DNA from: Mucilaginibacter corticis | GTDB lineage: Bacteria; Bacteroidota; Bacteroidia; Sphingobacteriales; Sphingobacteriaceae | DNA length: 64,000 bases | Assembly (NCBI RefSeq): GCF_007558865.1 | Contig: NZ_VLPK01000001.1 | Coordinates: 1,922,001 to 1,986,000, forward strand | Reading direction: 5' to 3' | Shown here: positions 61,028 to 64,000 of the stretch, one piece after another | Position numbering within the stretch: position 1 is the stretch's first letter | How the letters are laid out: every line of letters starts with the position of its first letter | Made by a program: the position numbers and the translations under genes | The notes under the pieces: model-generated | What the model was told of the DNA's origin: nothing | Databases searched by the model: none | Seen by the model: only the letters and a program-made list of their open reading frames with translations

Positions 61028-61414
61028 ATGCCAACAACTAACACTTCAGGCAGAAGAAAAACAGCCGTTGCACGGATCTACCTTACAGATGGTAGCGGTG
61101 CAATTACCGTTAACGGTAAAGATTACAAAGAATACTTCCCTACATTGCCATTGCAATACGTAGTTACCCAGTCAACAGAAGTTGCCGGTGTTGCCGGACA
61201 ATATGATGTTAAAGTAAACGTAGCAGGTGGTGGCGTAAAAGGACAGGCAGAAGCCGTTCGTTTAGCTATTGCTAAAGCTATTGTTGAACTTGATGCTGAT
61301 AAGAAACCTTCATTGCGCGCTAAAGGCTTAATGACCCGCGATAACCGTATGGTTGAGCGTAAAAAACCAGGTCGCAAGAAAGCACGTAAGAGATTCCAAT
61401 TCAGTAAACGTTAA
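61028..61414 (+). CDS. rpsI: 30S ribosomal protein S9
   Basis: A 128-residue S9. GRRKTAVARIYLTDGSGAITVNGKD and the C-terminal REPRKVERKKPGRKKARKRFQFSKR-like tail (MVERKKPGRKKARKRFQFSKR, contacting the P-site tRNA) are unmistakable. Usual partner of L13; rpsB follows 21 bp later with a good Shine-Dalgarno-like AAGGAGG. Confidence 0.97.
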   Translation: MPTTNTSGRRKTAVARIYLTDGSGAITVNGKDYKEYFPTLPLQYVVTQSTEVAGVAGQYDVKVNVAGGGVKGQAEAVRLAIAKAIVELDADKKPSLRAKGLMTRDNRMVERKKPGRKKARKRFQFSKR

Positions 61415-61435
61415 TATTTTAAGGAGGACAACAAA

Positions 61436-62302
61436 ATGGCAAGAACAACATACGACGAGTTACTGGATGCAGGTGTACACTTTGGTCACCTTACCCGTAA
61501 ATGGGATCCTAAAATGTCTCAATACATTTTCATGGAGCGCAACGGTATTCACATTATCGATTTAAATAAAACCTTATCAAAGGTTGAAGAAGCTGCCGCA
61601 GCTATAAAACAAATTGTAAAATCAGGACGTAAAGTATTATTCGTAGCTACAAAGAAACAAGCGAAAGATATCGTTGCTGAATATGCAAAAGGTGTAAACA
61701 TGCCTTTCATCACCGAGCGTTGGTTGGGTGGTATGTTAACCAACTTTGCTACCGTACGTAAGTCGATCAAAAAGATGTCAAACATCGATAAACTGACCAA
61801 AGACGGTACTTACACCAACCTTTCTAAAAAAGAAAGATTGATGATACAGCGTGAGCGTATCAAATTAGAAACTTTATTAGGTGGTATTGCTGACCTTAAT
61901 CGCTTACCAGCTGCATTGTTTTTAATTGACGTTAAAAAAGAGCACATCGCGGTATCTGAAGCGTTGAAGTTAAATATCCCAACCTTTGCAATGGTTGATA
62001 CTAACTCTGATCCTTCAAACATCGATTTCCCTATCCCTGCAAATGATGACGCTACCAAATCAATTTCATTGATCACCGGTATCATTATCAAAGCGATAGA
62101 AGAAGGTTTGGACGAGCGCAAACGCGAGAAAGACGACGAAGCTGAAAAAGAAGCAGCACAGGCAAAAGCAAAAGCTGATGCTCCTGAAGTTGCAGACAGA
62201 GCTGCCGGCGCTGAAGGTAAAAGAGCCCGCAAAACAGCTGTTGAAGCTACTGCCGCAGTAGAAGACGAAACAACTGCAGCTGCTGATACTACAGAAGAGT
62301 AA
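61436..62302 (+). CDS. rpsB: 30S ribosomal protein S2
   Basis: A 288-residue S2: DAGVHFGHLTRKWDPKM, FMERNGIHIIDLNKTL, LFVATKKQAKDIV, ERWLGGMLTNF and VDTNSDPSNIDFPIPANDD. Beyond about residue 225 it carries an Ala/Glu/Lys-rich tail of over 60 residues (DDEAEKEAAQAKAKADAPEV and on), longer than the E. coli protein and usual in Bacteroidetes. A clear AAGGAGG ribosome-binding site lies at about 61420, unusual for this lineage. Confidence 0.97.
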   Translation: MARTTYDELLDAGVHFGHLTRKWDPKMSQYIFMERNGIHIIDLNKTLSKVEEAAAAIKQIVKSGRKVLFVATKKQAKDIVAEYAKGVNMPFITERWLGGMLTNFATVRKSIKKMSNIDKLTKDGTYTNLSKKERLMIQRERIKLETLLGGIADLNRLPAALFLIDVKKEHIAVSEALKLNIPTFAMVDTNSDPSNIDFPIPANDDATKSISLITGIIIKAIEEGLDERKREKDDEAEKEAAQAKAKADAPEVADRAAGAEGKRARKTAVEATAAVEDETTAAADTTEE

Positions 62303-62310
62303 TAATATTT

Positions 62311-62367
62311 AGTCGTAAGTCTTGAGCCTATAGTCCTGTGCGACTTCCAGACTCAAGGCTTGCGACT
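62311..62367. repeat. Inverted word repeat between rpsB and tsf
   Basis: AGTCGTAAGTCTTGAG (62311-62326) and CTCAAGGCTTGCGACT (62352-62367) pair with two mismatches, separating rpsB from tsf. Confidence 0.7.
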
Positions 62368-62390
62368 TTTAACTTATAATCAAAAACAAG

Positions 62391-63242
62391 ATGTCTACAG
62401 TACAAATATCTGCATCCGATGTAAACAAACTGCGCCAGCAAACCGGTGCCGGTATGATGGATTGCAAAAAAGCTTTAACTGAAACCAATGGCGATTTTGA
62501 AGCAGCTATTGATTTTTTAAGAAAAAAAGGTGCTAAAGTAGCAGCCAGCCGTCAGGACCGTGAGTCAAACGAAGGTGTGGTTATTTCACGCACATCAGCT
62601 GATTTTAAACGCGGTGTGATCATCGAGTTAAATTGCGAAACTGATTTCGTAGCTAAAAACGCTGATTTTATTGCTTTTGCTAACGCGATAGCTAACGAAG
62701 CTGTTGAGCAAAACCCAAAATCATTAGAAGAGTTAAACAACTTAACTATCGATATTGAAAATTCACGTTTAACTATTGCCGAAGCTTGCATTGACAAGAC
62801 CGGTAAAATTGGCGAGAAAATTGGTGTATCTAAATTCGAGATCATCGAAGGCGAAAAAGTTGTTGCTTACATACATGGTAACTACCGTTTAGGTGTATTG
62901 GTTGGCTTAAGCAAAAATGTTGCAGGTGCTGACGAAGCAGGAAAAGACGTTGCTATGCAAATTGCAGCTATGAACCCTGTTGCTATTGATAAAGACGGTG
63001 TTGATGCATCAATTATTGAGCGTGAGCTTGAAATTGCTAAAGACCAGATCCGTGCAGAAGGTAAACCAGAAGAAATGGTTGAAAAAATTGCTGCCGGTAA
63101 ATTGAACAAATTCTACAAAGACTCAACCCTGTTAAACCAGGAGTTTGTTAAGGACTCGTCAAAAAACGTATCTCAGTTTTTAGATACTGTTGAAAAGGGT
63201 CTTACGGTAACAGCCTTTAAGCGGGTTGCTTTAGGAGCTTAA
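62391..63242 (+). CDS. tsf: Elongation factor Ts
   Basis: A 283-residue EF-Ts, the nucleotide-exchange factor of EF-Tu. The UBA-like N-terminus DVNKLRQQTGAGMMDCKKALTE is followed by FLRKKGAK and the conserved FVAKNADF that inserts into EF-Tu; dimer and C-terminal blocks (QIAAMNPVAID, AEGKPEEMVEKIAAGKLNKF, LLNQEFVKD) are present. The length equals the E. coli protein. Last gene of the rplM-rpsI-rpsB-tsf operon, ending at a strong terminator. Confidence 0.97.
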   Translation: MSTVQISASDVNKLRQQTGAGMMDCKKALTETNGDFEAAIDFLRKKGAKVAASRQDRESNEGVVISRTSADFKRGVIIELNCETDFVAKNADFIAFANAIANEAVEQNPKSLEELNNLTIDIENSRLTIAEACIDKTGKIGEKIGVSKFEIIEGEKVVAYIHGNYRLGVLVGLSKNVAGADEAGKDVAMQIAAMNPVAIDKDGVDASIIERELEIAKDQIRAEGKPEEMVEKIAAGKLNKFYKDSTLLNQEFVKDSSKNVSQFLDTVEKGLTVTAFKRVALGA

Positions 63243-63249
63243 ATATTTT

Positions 63250-63282
63250 AATCCCCCGATAATTATCGGGGGATTTTTTTTG
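63250..63282 (+). terminator. Terminator of the ribosomal-protein/tsf operon
   Basis: AATCCCCCGATAATTATCGG begins a perfect 26-bp palindrome (63250-63275) followed by eight T in all. Confidence 0.93.
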
Positions 63283-63298
63283 CCAAAAATGTTTCCAC

Positions 63299-63378
63299 GT
63301 AGAGACGCAATACTTTGCGTCTTTTGTAATGATTGGCCGGAAACACAAAACGAGAGACACAAAGTATTGTGTCTCTAC
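63299..63378. repeat. GTAGAGACGCAA-type inverted repeat
   Basis: GTAGAGACGCAATACTTTGC (from 63300) and a related complement (AGAGACACAAAGTATTGTG to 63378) frame a 30-bp centre. A widespread type of intergenic repeat, here between tsf and nagA. Confidence 0.75.
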
Positions 63379-63391
63379 AGAGTTAATAAAA

Positions 63392-64000
63392 ATGATAACC
63401 GCTATATACAATCTTCAGCTGATATCTGATGGTGTTATTACCACGGGCAAAGCTGTTTTGATAAAAGGCGACAAGATCATTGACATTATTGCCGATACTG
63501 ATATTCCCGCCGGTGCAACGCGCATCGATCTGAATGGTAACTATCTCGCTCCGGGGTTAATAGACCTACAGATTTACGGCGCAGGCTCACCCTTATTTTT
63601 TGGCGGCGATCCATCGTCCAATGCTTTGGCACAAATGGAGCAAGTTTTGCTGGCGCAGGGATGCACAGGTTTTTTTGCCACCATTGCCACCAATACCGAT
63701 GATATTGTTGAGCAAGGCATCGATGCCGCATTGCAATATTGGGATAAACGCATAGGCAACTTTTTAGGTTTGCACCTGGAAGGGCCTTATTTAAACTCTA
63801 AACGCTGTGGCGCTCATCCACCTGCGTTAATTAAAAAAGCTACACTCGGGCAGGTAAAAAGTTGGGTTGAAAAAGCCAATGGCTTAATTAAAATGATAAC
63901 CCTTGCGCCCGAATTACAGGACACCGAAGTTTTAGCATACCTGAACGGGCAAGGCATCGTATTATCATCGGGCCATAGCAATGCTACATATGCTGAGGGA
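63392..64000 (+). CDS. nagA: N-acetylglucosamine-6-phosphate deacetylase, N-terminal part
   Basis: 203 residues, open at the right edge of the window. Amidohydrolase features: APGLIDLQIYGAG, CTGFFATIATNTDD, LGLHLEGPYLNSKRCGAHPP with the metal-binding Glu, LAPELQDTEVLAYL and SSGHSNATYAEG with a metal-ligand His. NagA removes acetate from GlcNAc-6-phosphate in amino-sugar recycling or catabolism. The normal AHPP segment is present; the later catalytic Asp lies outside the window. Start ATG at 63392, 14 bp after a repeat. Confidence 0.92.
   Translation, partial: MITAIYNLQLISDGVITTGKAVLIKGDKIIDIIADTDIPAGATRIDLNGNYLAPGLIDLQIYGAGSPLFFGGDPSSNALAQMEQVLLAQGCTGFFATIATNTDDIVEQGIDAALQYWDKRIGNFLGLHLEGPYLNSKRCGAHPPALIKKATLGQVKSWVEKANGLIKMITLAPELQDTEVLAYLNGQGIVLSSGHSNATYAEG

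Noticed and set aside
61810..62232. Long minus-strand frame opposite rpsB
   Set aside because: Shadow of the Ala/Glu-rich S2 tail in another frame.

Overview
The window reads as chromosome of a Bacteroidetes bacterium, most likely a sphingobacterium close to Mucilaginibacter or Pedobacter. The grounds are Bacteroidetes-type promoter words (TAnnTTTG) just upstream of many genes, FtsX-like permeases of about 800 residues, DUF3347 and Yip1 proteins, a HemC-HemD fusion, TTG and GTG starts, and intergenic spaces filled with palindromic repeats. I saw no tRNA, rRNA, CRISPR array, transposase or integrase. The lineage is inferred from gene content only.

Layout. 1-1.9 kb: an MBL-fold hydrolase cut by the window edge, an alpha/beta hydrolase and a DoxX-like membrane protein, all on the minus strand. 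2.0-18.9 kb: a heme-biosynthesis region with hemA, a fused hemC-hemD, hemB, hemL, a histidine kinase/response regulator pair, a TPR membrane protein, hemE and hemJ. Between hemA and hemCD sit 7.6 kb of other genes: a duplicated pair of small membrane proteins flanking a rifampin ADP-ribosyltransferase (Arr), an AhpD-like protein and two FtsX-type permeases. 19.0-23.7 kb: an ECF sigma factor with its putative anti-sigma factor and an outer-membrane barrel, then an ABC ATPase and a sialidase-like protein. 23.7-28.3 kb: a repeat-rich accessory island with a Yip1 membrane protein, a tightly coupled two-gene operon (a trypco2-like small protein plus an FRG-domain protein) and an unrecognised gene. 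28.3-41.8 kb: aconitase, an HxlR/Crp/SDR cluster, MaoC hydratase, an inserted DUF4062 gene, a flavin monooxygenase, an NHL lipoprotein, a fatty-acid desaturase, an aminotransferase and dnaA. 42.2-47.1 kb: a stand-alone methylmalonyl-CoA mutase catalytic chain, an Fe-S carrier, two small exported proteins and an ABC permease. 47.2-53.6 kb: a sugar-nucleotide operon (ugd, UDP-xylose synthase, galE, rfbB, CpsB-type phosphatase) and waaA. 53.6-59.5 kb: tex, an AT-rich DUF5677 gene with a 60-bp palindrome across its start, a DUF1801 gene and an M1 peptidase. 59.9-60.5 kb: a toxin-antitoxin pair whose toxin is frameshifted. 60.5-64 kb: the rplM-rpsI-rpsB-tsf operon and the start of nagA.

How it works together. 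The heme genes cover glutamyl-tRNA to coproporphyrinogen (hemA, L, B, C, D, E) plus the oxidase hemJ. The polysaccharide operon supplies UDP-glucuronate, UDP-xylose, UDP-galactose and dTDP-4-keto-6-deoxyglucose. The AT-rich single genes and pairs (FRG operon, the gene at 26.8 kb, DUF4062, DUF5677, the TA remnant) look like independently acquired conflict or defence-type genes dropped between housekeeping genes. The FRG/trypco2-like pair is the best candidate for an undescribed small system.
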